Below, in pieces: positions 27,012 through 35,858 of a stretch of DNA of 42,401 bases. Under the pieces are notes generated by a model. It searched no databases. It was not told where the DNA came from and worked only from the letters and a program-made list of their open reading frames with translations. Source of the DNA: Gemmatimonadota bacterium (GTDB taxonomy: Bacteria > Gemmatimonadota > Gemmatimonadetes > Gemmatimonadales > GWC2-71-9). Position numbers and translations under genes: made by a program. The stretch lies in contig QHTZ01000017.1 of NCBI GenBank assembly GCA_003221005.1, forward strand, positions 1 through 42,401, in the 5' to 3' direction. Numbering within the stretch: position 1 is the stretch's first letter; every line of letters starts with the position of its first letter.

Positions 27012-28043
27012 ATGCGCGACCTCCTGGCAGCAGTCCACGCGCTGCGGGAGCGTCTCGGTGAAATTCCGCAGGCGGACGAACGCCGGCTTCAGGATCTGAA
27101 GACGGAGATCCTGGGACGCAAGGCGGGCGCCCTCACCAAGATTCTCGGAGACCTCCCCAAGCTCCAACCCGCGGACCGCAGATCGGTTGGCGCGGCGGCG
27201 AACGTGCTGAAGCGCGACTTCGAGGCCGCCTTCGCCGCGCGCGAGCGCGACCTCGCACGCGCCTCCCGTGCGACGGTGGGCCTCGATCCCACGATGCCGG
27301 GGCGCCCCTCCTGGCGCGGCGGGCTCCACCTCGTGACGCAGGTGGTCGCGGAGATCTGCGACATCTTCCGCGAGCTCGGATTCACCCGCGCCGTGGGGCC
27401 CGAGGCCGAAACCGAGTGGTACAACTTCGGCGCGCTCAACTTTCCCAAAGACCACCCGGCGATCGACGTGCAGGACTCGTTCTACCTGGCCGACGGGCTG
27501 CTGCTGCGCACTCACACCTCCCCGGTGCAGGTGCGGACGATGGAGCAGTACCGGCCCCCCATCCGCGTCGTGTCGCCCGGACAGTGCTACCGCCGCGACC
27601 CGTTTGATCCTTCCCATGCTCCCGTGTTCGAGCAGGTCGAGGGACTGGTGGTGGACGAGGGCGTGACGTTCGTCGATCTGAAGGCCACCCTCTCGGCGTT
27701 CGCGCGCCAGTTCTTCGGGCCACACACAGCCACACGGTTTTCGCCGTCCTATTTCCCGTTCACCGAGCCGTCAGCCGACATGCAGGTGAGCTGCTCCGTA
27801 TGCCATGGCGCAGGGTGTCCCACGTGCAAGCAGACCGGGTGGATGGAGATCCTCGGCTCGGGGATGGTGCACCCTGCAGTGCTCGAGAACTGTCGCATCG
27901 ACCCGGAGCACTACAGCGGGTTCGCCTTCGGGATGGGCCCGCACCGTATCGCCATGGTGCGGCACGGCATCCCCGACATCCGGCTGTTTTTCGAGGGCGA
28001 CGTGCGCTTCCTGGCGCAGTTCTCCGGTGAGGGCGCGCCGTGA
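27012..28043 (+). CDS. pheS: Phenylalanine--tRNA ligase alpha subunit
   Basis: 343 residues. The N-terminal coiled coil (to about residue 85) is followed by the class II catalytic core: RPSWRGGLHLVTQVV (motif 1 area), SPVQVRTM, GQCYRRDPFDPSHAPVFEQV (motif 2) and GFAFGMGPHRIAMVRHGIPD (motif 3). The Cys-rich loop CSVCHGAGCPTCKQTGW is a common PheS variant. ATG 27012 follows the rplT stop by 2 nt; the stop overlaps pheT (GTGA). Confidence 0.97.
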   Translation: MRDLLAAVHALRERLGEIPQADERRLQDLKTEILGRKAGALTKILGDLPKLQPADRRSVGAAANVLKRDFEAAFAARERDLARASRATVGLDPTMPGRPSWRGGLHLVTQVVAEICDIFRELGFTRAVGPEAETEWYNFGALNFPKDHPAIDVQDSFYLADGLLLRTHTSPVQVRTMEQYRPPIRVVSPGQCYRRDPFDPSHAPVFEQVEGLVVDEGVTFVDLKATLSAFARQFFGPHTATRFSPSYFPFTEPSADMQVSCSVCHGAGCPTCKQTGWMEILGSGMVHPAVLENCRIDPEHYSGFAFGMGPHRIAMVRHGIPDIRLFFEGDVRFLAQFSGEGAP

Positions 28044-30445
28044 TCGTGTCACGCCGCTGGCTCGAGGCGCTGCTCGGGCGCGCGCTCGACCCGCAGGACC
28101 TGGAGCGGCGCCTGGGCATGCTCGGCGCTCCGGTCGAGGGGATCGTTCCGCTGCACCAGGATCTTGCGGACGTGCGTGTCGCCCGCGTCCTCGAAGTCAA
28201 GCAGCACCCCAACGCCGACCGGCTCACGCTCTGTCTCGTGGACGTCGGCGGATCGGGAGGAGCAGGGCCGGTCGAGGTGGTGTGTGGCGCGCCGAACGTG
28301 CAAGCGGGAAAGAAATATCCCTACGCCGCCGTCGGCGCAGTGCTGCCCGGCGGCGCGAAGCTCGAGCGCAAGAAGATCCGCGGCGTCGAGTCGAACGGCA
28401 TGCTCTGCTCGGCCAAGGAGCTCGGCCTCGGCGAAGACCACGCGGGGATTCTCGAGCTCGACACCGACGCCCCGCCCGGCACGCCCTTCCTCGACGCCTA
28501 CCCGATCGCCGACCATCAGATCGTCATCGAAGTGACCGCGAACCGGCCGGACCTGCTCTGTCACAAGGGCGTGGCGCGGGAGCTGGGAGCGTCGTTGGGA
28601 GCGACCATCAAACTGCCGGAGCTACCGGTCGGACGGTCGGACCGTCGGACGGTCGGACCGAACTACCGTCCGGCTGTCCGACGGCCCGACCGGGGAGCGG
28701 TGGATGGAGTGGAGATCCGCCTCGAGGATGCGGAAGGTTGTCCCCGGTACATGGCCGCGGTCATCCGAGGTGTCCGCGTGGGGCCAAGCCCCGCCTGGCT
28801 CGCCGGCCGGCTGGGGAACATCGGCCAGCGCTCCATCAACAACGTGGTGGACGCGACGAACTACATCCTCTTCGAGCTGAACCAGCCGCTGCACGCGTTC
28901 GATCTCGCGCGCCTGCGCGGGCCCGCGGTCGTGATCCGGCGCGCGCGTGCCGGCGAGCGCATCGTCACGCTGGACGGTGTCGAGCGCACACTCACCGCCG
29001 AGATGACGGCCATCTGCGACGCCGAGCGGCCCACCATCGTGGCGGGCGTGATGGGGAGTGCCGAGTCCGAGGTGACGCCCGCGACCACGGATCTCGTCCT
29101 CGAGTGCGCCTATTTCCAGCCCACGCGCATCCGCCGCACACGGCGCGCGCTCGGCCTCTCGAGCGAGTCGAGCTATCGCTTCGAGCGCGGCATCGACCTG
29201 TTCGGCATGCCGGACGCGCTGCGCCGCGCGATCGAGGCGATCGTCGCGGTCGCGGGCGGCGAGGTGCGCGAGGCGCTCGATCTGTGGCCCCAACCGATTC
29301 ACGAGAAGACGATCTTCCTGCGTCCGGAGCGCGTGGCGCAGCTCCTCGGGATGACGGTCGAACGCCGCGATATCGAGCAGCTGCTTTCCGCCATCGGCTT
29401 CGTCGTAGCGCCCAAGGACAGCCGGCTCGCGGTGCAGGTGCCCGGCTGGCGGCCCGACGTGACGCACGAGGTGGACCTGATCGAGGAAACGGCGCGGCTG
29501 AAAGGCTACGGCGCCTTTCCTGACGAGTTGCGTCCGTACCGCCCGGGGACGGTCCCCGATGCACCAATCGAGCGCGCCAAGGAGCGAGTGCGGCAGGCGA
29601 TCGCGCGCGGCGGCTTCTACGAGGCGCGAACGTTCCCCCTCGGCCCGGCTGATGGACCCGACGCGGTCGAGGTGCTGAACCCGTTGTCCGCAGAGGAGGC
29701 GCACCTTCGCACCCGACTGCTCCCGGGCTTGGTGCGCCGGGTGGAGCACAACTGGGCGGGACGAAACAGGGATATTCGGCTGTTCGAGGTGGGGACGGTG
29801 TTCCGACGGGGCACGAGTGGCGTCGCAGAGCGGACAGCTGTCGCGGGTGTGCTGACCGGAGCACGGCGGCCGCCACACTGGACGGAGGGTGCGAAAGTAC
29901 CTGATATGGACATATGGGACTTGAAGCACCACTTTGAGTTAGCTGTCAGGCTGGCGGCCCCCGCGTGCCACGTGCAACCGGCGCCGGGTGGGGCGCTGGG
30001 TTGGGTGGCGGTGAAACGGGGCGGTGGTGGGGATGATGTGGGTGGGTGGGCGGGGGCGCTCGAGGCCGACGCCCCAGTGTGGGCGGCGCCGCTGTTCGGC
30101 TTTGAGGTGCGGCTCGAGGTTGTCGAGCTTGCGCCCGCGTTGTACCGGGCGCTGCCAGTCACGCCGCCGGTGGAGCGGGATGTGGCGCTGGTGTTGCCGC
30201 CCGACGTGACAGCAGAGGCGGTAGCCGGGGTGCTGCACCGCACCAGTGGCACGCTGCTCGAAGCGCTCGACGTGTTCGACGAATACCGCGGCCCCGGGAT
30301 TCCGGCCGACCACCGGAGCGTGGCCTGGCATCTCTCGTTCCGCGATCCGGGCCGCACGCTGCGCGAGGGCGAGGTGGACAAGATTCTCGCGGCGGCAATG
30401 CGGGCCCTGGAGGACGAGCTTGGCGTACGACGGAGAGCGGGCTGA
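28040..30445 (+). CDS. pheT: Phenylalanine--tRNA ligase beta subunit with in-frame repeat insertion
   Basis: 801 residues, normal length. tRNA-binding EMAP-like domain (about 40-155: VLEVKQHPNADRLTLCLVDV, GVESNGMLCSAKELGL), B3/B4 editing domain (about 225-390: GNIGQRSINNVVDATNYILF, LNQPLHAFD), B5 (about 410-480), core and C-terminal FDX-ACB anticodon-binding domain (from about 710). A 69-bp octamer inverted repeat (28625-28693) encodes residues about 196-218 (VGRSDRRTVG, RPAVRRPDRG) in the linker between the first two domains. GTG start overlaps pheS. Confidence 0.96.
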   Translation: MIVSRRWLEALLGRALDPQDLERRLGMLGAPVEGIVPLHQDLADVRVARVLEVKQHPNADRLTLCLVDVGGSGGAGPVEVVCGAPNVQAGKKYPYAAVGAVLPGGAKLERKKIRGVESNGMLCSAKELGLGEDHAGILELDTDAPPGTPFLDAYPIADHQIVIEVTANRPDLLCHKGVARELGASLGATIKLPELPVGRSDRRTVGPNYRPAVRRPDRGAVDGVEIRLEDAEGCPRYMAAVIRGVRVGPSPAWLAGRLGNIGQRSINNVVDATNYILFELNQPLHAFDLARLRGPAVVIRRARAGERIVTLDGVERTLTAEMTAICDAERPTIVAGVMGSAESEVTPATTDLVLECAYFQPTRIRRTRRALGLSSESSYRFERGIDLFGMPDALRRAIEAIVAVAGGEVREALDLWPQPIHEKTIFLRPERVAQLLGMTVERRDIEQLLSAIGFVVAPKDSRLAVQVPGWRPDVTHEVDLIEETARLKGYGAFPDELRPYRPGTVPDAPIERAKERVRQAIARGGFYEARTFPLGPADGPDAVEVLNPLSAEEAHLRTRLLPGLVRRVEHNWAGRNRDIRLFEVGTVFRRGTSGVAERTAVAGVLTGARRPPHWTEGAKVPDMDIWDLKHHFELAVRLAAPACHVQPAPGGALGWVAVKRGGGGDDVGGWAGALEADAPVWAAPLFGFEVRLEVVELAPALYRALPVTPPVERDVALVLPPDVTAEAVAGVLHRTSGTLLEALDVFDEYRGPGIPADHRSVAWHLSFRDPGRTLREGEVDKILAAAMRALEDELGVRRRAG
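28625..28693. repeat. 69-bp octamer inverted repeat in pheT
   Basis: Left arm 28625-28652 (part of four octamers TCGGACGG/TCGGACCG running to 28660) pairs with 28666-28693 at 24 of 28 positions, with a 13-nt gap. The length is a multiple of three. The unit is the reverse complement of the mutS2 octamer. Confidence 0.9.
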
Positions 30446-30812
30446 CGCGCGGGCATTGGACCAGCTGGAGACAGTGCTCCGCTACGTGGCCGACGAATTG
30501 TCGGCCTGGCACGCGCGCGCCCTCAAGATCGAGGCTGAGCTGCGGGAGCACCAGGGCGGGGGCCAGCCGCGCAGCGCCACCGCCGTTCGCCTCGACCCCG
30601 AAGTGCGGAACCGCATCGCGGAGCTGGAACAGGAGAATAAGCAGCTGCGGCAGCGCGTCGAGGCGGCGCGCACCCGGGTTGGCGAGCTGCTCGGGCGGCT
30701 CACGTTCCTGGAGGACCAGGCGCGCGAGCCGGGCGGTAGTGGCAACGGTGGCGGGCGTGGGGTCACGAGCGGGAGTGGAGGGGGAGGGGGAGGGGGAGGG
30801 AGCGCCTCGTGA
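30420..30812 (+). CDS. Coiled-coil protein upstream of zapA (ZapB-like position)
   Basis: 130 residues, not assignable to a named family with confidence. The central part is a coiled coil (LDQLETVLRYVADELSAWHA; EVRNRIAELEQENKQLRQRV then GELLGRLTFLEDQ). The C-terminus is a Gly/Ser tail encoded by a purine tract. TTG 30420 is chosen because GGAGG lies 6 nt upstream and the hydrophobic heptads follow at once; this overlaps pheT by 26 nt. It overlaps zapA by 4 nt, so a role in Z-ring organisation alongside ZapA, as for ZapB, is a reasonable inference. Confidence 0.7.
   Translation: MAYDGERADARALDQLETVLRYVADELSAWHARALKIEAELREHQGGGQPRSATAVRLDPEVRNRIAELEQENKQLRQRVEAARTRVGELLGRLTFLEDQAREPGGSGNGGGRGVTSGSGGGGGGGGSAS
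30780..30800 (+). other. G-quadruplex-type tract
   Basis: Four G runs of 5, 5, 5 and 3 separated by single A bases on the coding strand, 8 nt before the zapA GTG. Sequence meets the usual G4 pattern. It encodes the Gly-rich tail of the coiled-coil protein. Confidence 0.7.
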
Positions 30813-31117
30813 GTACGAAGAAGCACGCCGTCAAGGTGATGATCGGCGGCGAGGAGTACACCGTTCGCTCCGACCTACCGCCCGAGTACACGCGTGAGGT
30901 GGCGGCGTACGTCGATCAGGCCCTCAAGAAAGTACTGGCCCAGGGGCCGATCGTGGAGATCCACAAGGCGGCGATTCTCGCGGCGCTCGACATCACGAAC
31001 GAGCTGTTCCAGGCGAAGAAGGGTGAGCGCGAGGTGGCGGCGCGGCTGACGGCGCTGGCCGACGATCTGGTGAAGATGCTGCCGCCGGCGAAGCGGAAGC
31101 TGGTGGCGTTGCCGTAG
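30809..31117 (+). CDS. zapA: Cell division protein ZapA
   Basis: 102 residues. VKVMIGGEEYTVRSDLPPEY is the ZapA N-terminal globular domain and the C-terminal part (HKAAILAALDITNELFQAKK) is the coiled-coil dimerisation helix. ZapA bundles FtsZ filaments. GTG 30809 overlaps the preceding stop. Position after pheT and before rny matches many genomes. Confidence 0.92.
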   Translation: MSTKKHAVKVMIGGEEYTVRSDLPPEYTREVAAYVDQALKKVLAQGPIVEIHKAAILAALDITNELFQAKKGEREVAARLTALADDLVKMLPPAKRKLVALP

Positions 31118-31177
31118 CGACGGAAAATCGTCACGCGCCGAGGCGTTCCGCCGGGCGCGCTGCTGGAGATAGATGCG

Positions 31178-32692
31178 ATGTTCGACTGGATGAGTGTCCT
31201 GGGGGCCCTCGCGGGCGGCGCCGTGGCCGCCGGCGCGGCGTTGTACCTGGTGGGGCGGCGCGTCGAGCGCCGGGCGGCGACCGCGGCGGCGCAGGCGGCG
31301 GCCGTCGCGAGCGAGCGGCTGCTCGAGGAGGCGCGCCAGCGTCTGGTGCTCGCGGCCAAGGAGGACGTGCTCCAGGCGCGCGAAGTGTTCGAGCAGGAGG
31401 CGTCGCGCCGCCGGCGGGAAATGGAGCGGCGCGAGGCGACGCTCGACGAACGCCTCGCCGCGCTGGAAGAGCGGGAAGCGCGGCTCCACCAGCGCGACCG
31501 CGCGCTCGACGCCCGCGAGCAGGCGCTGGCCGCCCAGGAGCTGGAGGCGCGGGCGCAGCTCGAGCGGCTCTGCGGTCTCACGGCGCAGGAAGCGAAGCAA
31601 GAGCTGCTGCACCGCCTGGAGGGCGAGGCGCGCAGCGAGGCCGCGGCGCTGCTGCGCGACCTGCGGGAGCAGGCCCGCAAGAGCGCCCAGCGCGAGGCAC
31701 AGAAGATCGTCGCCGTCGCGATCCAGCGGATGGCGACTGAGCACACGGCCGAATCCACCGTGGCCGCCGTCGCGCTCCCCTCCGACGAGATGAAGGGACG
31801 AATCATCGGGCGCGAGGGGCGGAACATCCGCGCCTTCGAAGCGGCGACCGGGGTCGACGTCATCATCGATGACACTCCTGACACCGTCGTAGTGTCCTGC
31901 TTCGACCCCGAGCGGCGCGAGGTGGGGCGGCTCGCGCTCGAGCGGCTGATCTCGGATGGGCGCATCCATCCGGGGCGCATCGAGGAGATTGTCGCCAAGG
32001 CGCGGGAGGAGGTGGAGGCCGCCGTCGTCGAGGCGGGCGAGCAGGCGGCCTACGAGGTCGGGATCCATGGCCTGCACCCGGAGCTGGTCAAGCTCCTGGG
32101 TCGCATGCGCTACCGCACTTCCTACGGGCAGAACATGCTCCAGCACTCGAAGGAGGTCGCCTGGCTCGCGGGCATCATGGCGGCCGAGCTCAAGCTCGAC
32201 ACCGAGCTCGCCAAGCGGGGAGCCCTGCTCCACGACATCGGGAAAGTGCTGACGCACGAGCACGACGGCACGCACGTGCAGCTCGGGGTCGAGGTGGCCA
32301 CGAAGTACGGCGAGCACCCTGTGGTCGTCAATTGCATCGCCGCGCACCACGACGACGTCGCTCACGAGTCGCCGATCAGCGTCATCGTGCAGGCGGCGGA
32401 CGCCGTGTCCGGGTCGCGCCCCGGCGCCCGGCGCGAGGCGTTCGAGACCTACGTCAAACGGCTCACCCAGCTCGAGCAGATCGCCGCCGAATACCCCGGC
32501 GTCGAGAAGGTATTCGCGATCCAGGCGGGCCGGGAAGTGCGGGTGGTCGTGACGCCCGAGGCGATCGACGACGGCAAGGCGTGCGCGCTGTCGGAGCAGA
32601 TCGCCCGTCGCATCGAGCGCGACCTCCAGTATCCCGGTCAGATCAAGGTGGTGGTCATTCGCGAGACGCGAGCAGTGGACTTTGCCCGCTAG
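31178..32692 (+). CDS. rny: Ribonuclease Y
   Basis: 504 residues. Membrane-anchored endoribonuclease that starts mRNA decay. N-terminal membrane helix (SVLGALAGGAVAAGAALYLV), long coiled coil (about 25-190), KH domain (EMKGRIIGREGRNIRAFEAA) and HD domain (QHSKEVAWLAGIMAAE, LLHDIGKVLTHEHDGTH). All signature residues are intact. GGAG lies 9 nt before ATG 31178. The 60-nt gap after zapA shows no clear structure. Confidence 0.97.
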   Translation: MFDWMSVLGALAGGAVAAGAALYLVGRRVERRAATAAAQAAAVASERLLEEARQRLVLAAKEDVLQAREVFEQEASRRRREMERREATLDERLAALEEREARLHQRDRALDAREQALAAQELEARAQLERLCGLTAQEAKQELLHRLEGEARSEAAALLRDLREQARKSAQREAQKIVAVAIQRMATEHTAESTVAAVALPSDEMKGRIIGREGRNIRAFEAATGVDVIIDDTPDTVVVSCFDPERREVGRLALERLISDGRIHPGRIEEIVAKAREEVEAAVVEAGEQAAYEVGIHGLHPELVKLLGRMRYRTSYGQNMLQHSKEVAWLAGIMAAELKLDTELAKRGALLHDIGKVLTHEHDGTHVQLGVEVATKYGEHPVVVNCIAAHHDDVAHESPISVIVQAADAVSGSRPGARREAFETYVKRLTQLEQIAAEYPGVEKVFAIQAGREVRVVVTPEAIDDGKACALSEQIARRIERDLQYPGQIKVVVIRETRAVDFAR

Positions 32693-33572
32693 GGTAATTG
32701 ATGGCACGGCGGTGGGCGGCGCGATGCGCGCCGAGCTCGCGGGGGAAATCGCAGCGCTGCGCCGCCGGGGCGTGACCCCGGGGCTCGCGGCCGTGCTGGT
32801 GGGCGACAACCCGGCCTCGCACGCGTATGTGCAGATGAAGGGACGGGCGTGCGACGAAGCTGGCCTCTTCCACGAAACCCTCCGGCTCCCCGCGGCGACC
32901 CCGGAAGACGAGCTCGTGGCGCTCGTGGACCGGCTGAACGGCGATCCCCGGATCCACGGCATCCTCGTGCAGCTGCCGCTGCCGCCCCAGGTCGACGCCC
33001 GGCGCGTGCTGCACCGCGTGGATCCCCGCAAGGACGTGGACGGCTTCCATCCGGAAAACGTCGGCAAGGTGGCGATGGGCGATCCCTCGGGGTTCCGTCC
33101 CGCCACGCCCTACGGTGTGCAGCAGCTCCTCATCCGCAGCGGCATCGAGACCAAGGGCCGCCACGCGGTGGTGGTGGGGCGCTCGCTCGTGGTCGGCCGC
33201 CCGATGGCGTCGCTGCTGCTGCAGGACGGCCCCGGGGGCAACGCGACAGTGACCGTGTGCCACTCGCGCACGCGCGACATCGGGTCCGTCACGCGGCTCG
33301 CCGATATCCTTATCGTGGCAATGGGCAAGCCCGAGTTCATCACGGGCGACATGGTCAAGCCCGGGGCCGTAGTGATCGACGTGGGTGTGAACCGCGTGGA
33401 CGACCCGACTCACAAGAAGGGGTATCGCCTCGTCGGTGACGTGAACTTTGCCGAGGCGCGCGCTGTGGCGGAGGCGATCACTCCTGTCCCAGGGGGCGTG
33501 GGGCCGATGACGATCACGATGTTGCTCCATAACACGGTGCAGGCGGCGCGGCAGTGGGTGCCGGCAGCGTAG
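32682..33572 (+). CDS. folD: Methylenetetrahydrofolate dehydrogenase/cyclohydrolase FolD
   Basis: 296 residues. Bifunctional folate one-carbon enzyme. RGVTPGLAAVLVGDNPASHA, YVQMKGRACDEAG (catalytic Tyr/Lys), GILVQLPLPPQVD, DPRKDVDGFHPENVG, the NADP-binding VVVGRSLVVGRPMA and the C-terminal TPVPGGVGPMTITML all match. TTG 32682 keeps the family N-terminus (ARVIDGTAVGGAMRAEL) and overlaps rny by 11 nt; the first ATG lies much later. Confidence 0.95.
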   Translation: MPARVIDGTAVGGAMRAELAGEIAALRRRGVTPGLAAVLVGDNPASHAYVQMKGRACDEAGLFHETLRLPAATPEDELVALVDRLNGDPRIHGILVQLPLPPQVDARRVLHRVDPRKDVDGFHPENVGKVAMGDPSGFRPATPYGVQQLLIRSGIETKGRHAVVVGRSLVVGRPMASLLLQDGPGGNATVTVCHSRTRDIGSVTRLADILIVAMGKPEFITGDMVKPGAVVIDVGVNRVDDPTHKKGYRLVGDVNFAEARAVAEAITPVPGGVGPMTITMLLHNTVQAARQWVPAA

Positions 33573-34631
33573 ACCTCTTCGCCGCCGCCTCCGCCGAAGG
33601 GGCCTGGACGGTGGGGGAGGTGACCCGCCGGGCGCGCGCGGTGGTCGAGGCCGGGCTGCCGCCGCTGTGGGTGCGCGGTGAGGTCTCCGGCTTCAAGCGC
33701 TGGCAGAGCGGTCACTGGTACTTCGCCCTGCGCGACCGCACGGCGCAGCTCCGCTGCGTCATGTTCGCGCGCGAGAACCGGCGCCTCCCGGCGGCCCCCG
33801 CGGACGGCATGCAAGTCTTCGCGTTCGGACGGCCCACGGTGTGGGAAGAGAAGGGGGAGCTCCGCCTCACCGTTCTGGAGCTGCTCTCGACGGAAGCCGC
33901 TCCCCGGGTACGCGCAGCGCATCGCCGTCATCACGAGTCCCGACGCGGCCGCGCTCACGGACATCGTGGCCGTGGTCGAGCGCCGCTGGCCGGTCGCCGA
34001 GCTGCTCGTCGTCCCGACGCGCGTGCAGGGCGACGGTGCGGAGGCGGAGATCTGCGCCGCGTTCCGAGCGATCGGGCGCATCGCGGGGCTTGACGTCGTC
34101 ATCGTGGGTCGCGGCGGCGGTTCCAAAGAGGACCTGTGGACGTTCAACAGCGAGCGCGTCGCCCGGGCGGTGGCCGCGGCGCCCGTTCCCGTCATCTCCG
34201 CGGTCGGGCACGAGACGGACGTGACGCTGTGCGACCTCGTGGCCGACTACCGAGCTGCGACGCCGTCCGCGGCCGCCGCCGCGGCGACGCCTGATCGGGC
34301 GGAGGTGCTCGATCACCTGGCGCAGGTCGGCGCGCGGCTGGGACGCGCGGTGGCGGGTCGAGTCGACCTCGCGGGGCAGCGAGTGGAGCGCTCCCTCGAC
34401 CGGCTGGCCGGCACAATGACGCTGCGCGTCGAGCGGCACCGCCACCGGCTTGCCGCGTTGAGCGGCCGGCTCGACGCACTCTCACCGCTCAAGATCCTGG
34501 AACGGGGTTACGCCCTCGCCCGCGATGCTGAGGACCGGCTGCTCACGCGGGTGGCGCAGTTCCCGCCCGGACTTGCCTTCCGGCTCCGGGTGTCGGACGG
34601 CGAGGTGCGGGCGCGCGTCGCCGGCCCATGA
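33554..34631 (+). pseudogene. xseA: Exodeoxyribonuclease VII large subunit, broken by internal deletion and frameshift
   Basis: The N-terminal OB-fold part is in one frame from GTG 33554 (WTVGEVTRRARAVVEAGLPP, GEVSGFKRWQSGHWYFALRD, GELRLTVLELLSTE). The catalytic part is in another frame from about 33891 (RKPLPGYAQRIAVITSPDAA, VIVGRGGGSKEDLW, ISAVGHETDVTLCDLVAD, SPLKILERGYAL) to the stop at 34631. Family sequence between LLSTEA and RKPLP (normally a helix of some 25-40 residues, from memory) is missing, and the join lies in CGGAAGCCG (33891-33899), which can be read in both frames. This looks like a deletion between short direct repeats, in the genome or in assembly. As written, no functional XseA is made. 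Confidence 0.85.
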
Positions 34632-34843
34632 GCCCCCCCCCTCCTCCCGCGTCGCCGACGTTCGCTGAACAGCTCGAGCGCTTGGAGGAGATCGTCCGGC
34701 GGCTCGAGTCTCAGGAGCTCGATCTCGACGAATCCCTCAAGCTGTTCGAGGAGGGCATCGAGCGGCTCCGCGCGGTGCGCGAGCGACTCACCGCGGCCGA
34801 AGCGAAGGTCAAGCAGATCCTCGGTGAAGACTTCGACCGTTAG
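34628..34843 (+). CDS. xseB: Exodeoxyribonuclease VII small subunit
   Basis: 71 residues. FAEQLERLEEIVRRLESQEL and LDESLKLFEEGIERLR are the family signature. XseB coats XseA to form exonuclease VII. It is intact although xseA upstream is broken. ATG overlaps the xseA stop (ATGA); the 3' end overlaps ispA by 20 nt. Confidence 0.95.
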   Translation: MSPPPPPASPTFAEQLERLEEIVRRLESQELDLDESLKLFEEGIERLRAVRERLTAAEAKVKQILGEDFDR

Positions 34844-35738
34844 CCGCGGGCTCGCGGGATATCTGGCCGACGCCCGGGCGCGGGTTGACGCCGTGCTCGC
34901 CCACTGGGGGGAGCACTCGGGCGGCCTGTGGCCGGAGACGGTGGCGGCGGCGATGCGCTACAGCCTGCTGGGTGCGGGGAAGCGGCTCCGGCCAACGCTG
35001 GTGCTGGCCGCGTACGAGGCCGTGGGCGGCACGGCGCCGGCCATCGCGGAACTCGCGGCCGCGATTGAGGTGGTGCACGCGTACTCCCTGGTGCACGACG
35101 ACCTGCCCTGCATGGACGACGACGATCTGCGCCGCGGTCGGGCGACGACGCACCGGGCGTTCGACGTCGCCACGGCGACTCGGGCCGGCTTCCACATGGT
35201 TGCCCTGGCGGCCGCAGTGCTGGCACGCGGGATGGAGGCCCTCGCGCTCGATGCCGACCGCCGGGGCGCGGTGGCGTTAGAGCTGTTCCGCGCCGCGGGG
35301 GCGGGTGGGATGATCGGCGGCCAGGCGCTCGATCTCGCAGCGGAGGGGCAGGCCCTGCCTGTTGAAGGGTTGGAGGAGGTGCACCGGCGCAAGACGGGCG
35401 CGCTCATCGCCGCGTCGTGCGCGATCGGGGGGCTCGCGGCGGGGGCTCCCCCAGCGGCGGCGGAAGCGCTGCGCGGCTACGGCGCGCGGGTGGGGCTTGC
35501 CTTCCAGATCTACGACGACGTCCTCGACGCCACGGCGACCTCCGCAGAGCTCGGCAAGACGGCGGGAAAGGACGCCGCCCGCGCCAAATCCACGTTCGTG
35601 ACGGTGCTCGGCGTCGGCGCTGCGCGCGCGGAAGCCGAGCGGCTCGCGGCGCTGGCCGTAGACCACCTGCGGCAGGCGGGGTTAGTTTCTCCCGTACTCG
35701 TGGAACTTGCCCACTACATCGTGACGCGGCCGAACTAA
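34824..35738 (+). CDS. ispA: Polyprenyl (farnesyl/geranyl) diphosphate synthase
   Basis: 304 residues. Condenses IPP with allylic diphosphates. First Asp-rich motif HDDLPCMDDDDLRRG (DDx4D form of short-chain FPP/GPP synthases), GAGKRLRPTLVLAAYEAVGG, MIGGQALDLAAEG, KTGALIAASCAIGG and the second Asp motif FQIYDDVLD are present. GTG 34824 overlaps xseB. The xseB-ispA-dxs order is a conserved isoprenoid cluster; exact product length is not certain from sequence. Confidence 0.94.
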   Translation: MKTSTVSRGLAGYLADARARVDAVLAHWGEHSGGLWPETVAAAMRYSLLGAGKRLRPTLVLAAYEAVGGTAPAIAELAAAIEVVHAYSLVHDDLPCMDDDDLRRGRATTHRAFDVATATRAGFHMVALAAAVLARGMEALALDADRRGAVALELFRAAGAGGMIGGQALDLAAEGQALPVEGLEEVHRRKTGALIAASCAIGGLAAGAPPAAAEALRGYGARVGLAFQIYDDVLDATATSAELGKTAGKDAARAKSTFVTVLGVGAARAEAERLAALAVDHLRQAGLVSPVLVELAHYIVTRPN

Positions 35739-35745
35739 CTAAATG

Positions 35746-35847
35746 AATGCGGAATGCGGAATTCGGAATGCGGAATCGAAATGGAGTGTCGTTCGCGGCA
35801 CGACGCTCCACCTGACATTCCGCATTCCGCATTCCACGTTCCGCATT
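35746..35847. repeat. 102-bp heptamer inverted repeat between ispA and dxs
   Basis: Arms 35746-35776 and 35817-35847 pair at 28 of 31 positions, with a 40-nt loop. The loop contains its own hairpin, TGGAGTGTCGT with ACGACGCTCCA. Same arm and loop lengths as the copy in the asparaginase gene. It fills most of the 120-nt gap. Confidence 0.94.
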
Positions 35848-35858
35848 CCCGAAGCCTG

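Noticed and set aside
27790..27842. Cysteine cluster in PheS as an inserted zinc module
   Set aside because: A C-x2-C, C-x2-C loop followed by TGW is a common form of bacterial PheS.
31118..31177. 6S RNA gene downstream of zapA
   Set aside because: The gap is only 60 nt and shows no long bulged hairpin.
32764..32783. REP-like CCGGGGCGTGACCCCGGGGC in folD
   Set aside because: It encodes RGVTPGL, which is conserved FolD sequence, so the palindromic look is explained by codon choice.
33554..34631. Programmed frameshift in xseA
   Set aside because: No slippery heptamer is seen and family sequence is missing at the junction, so a deletion explains it better.
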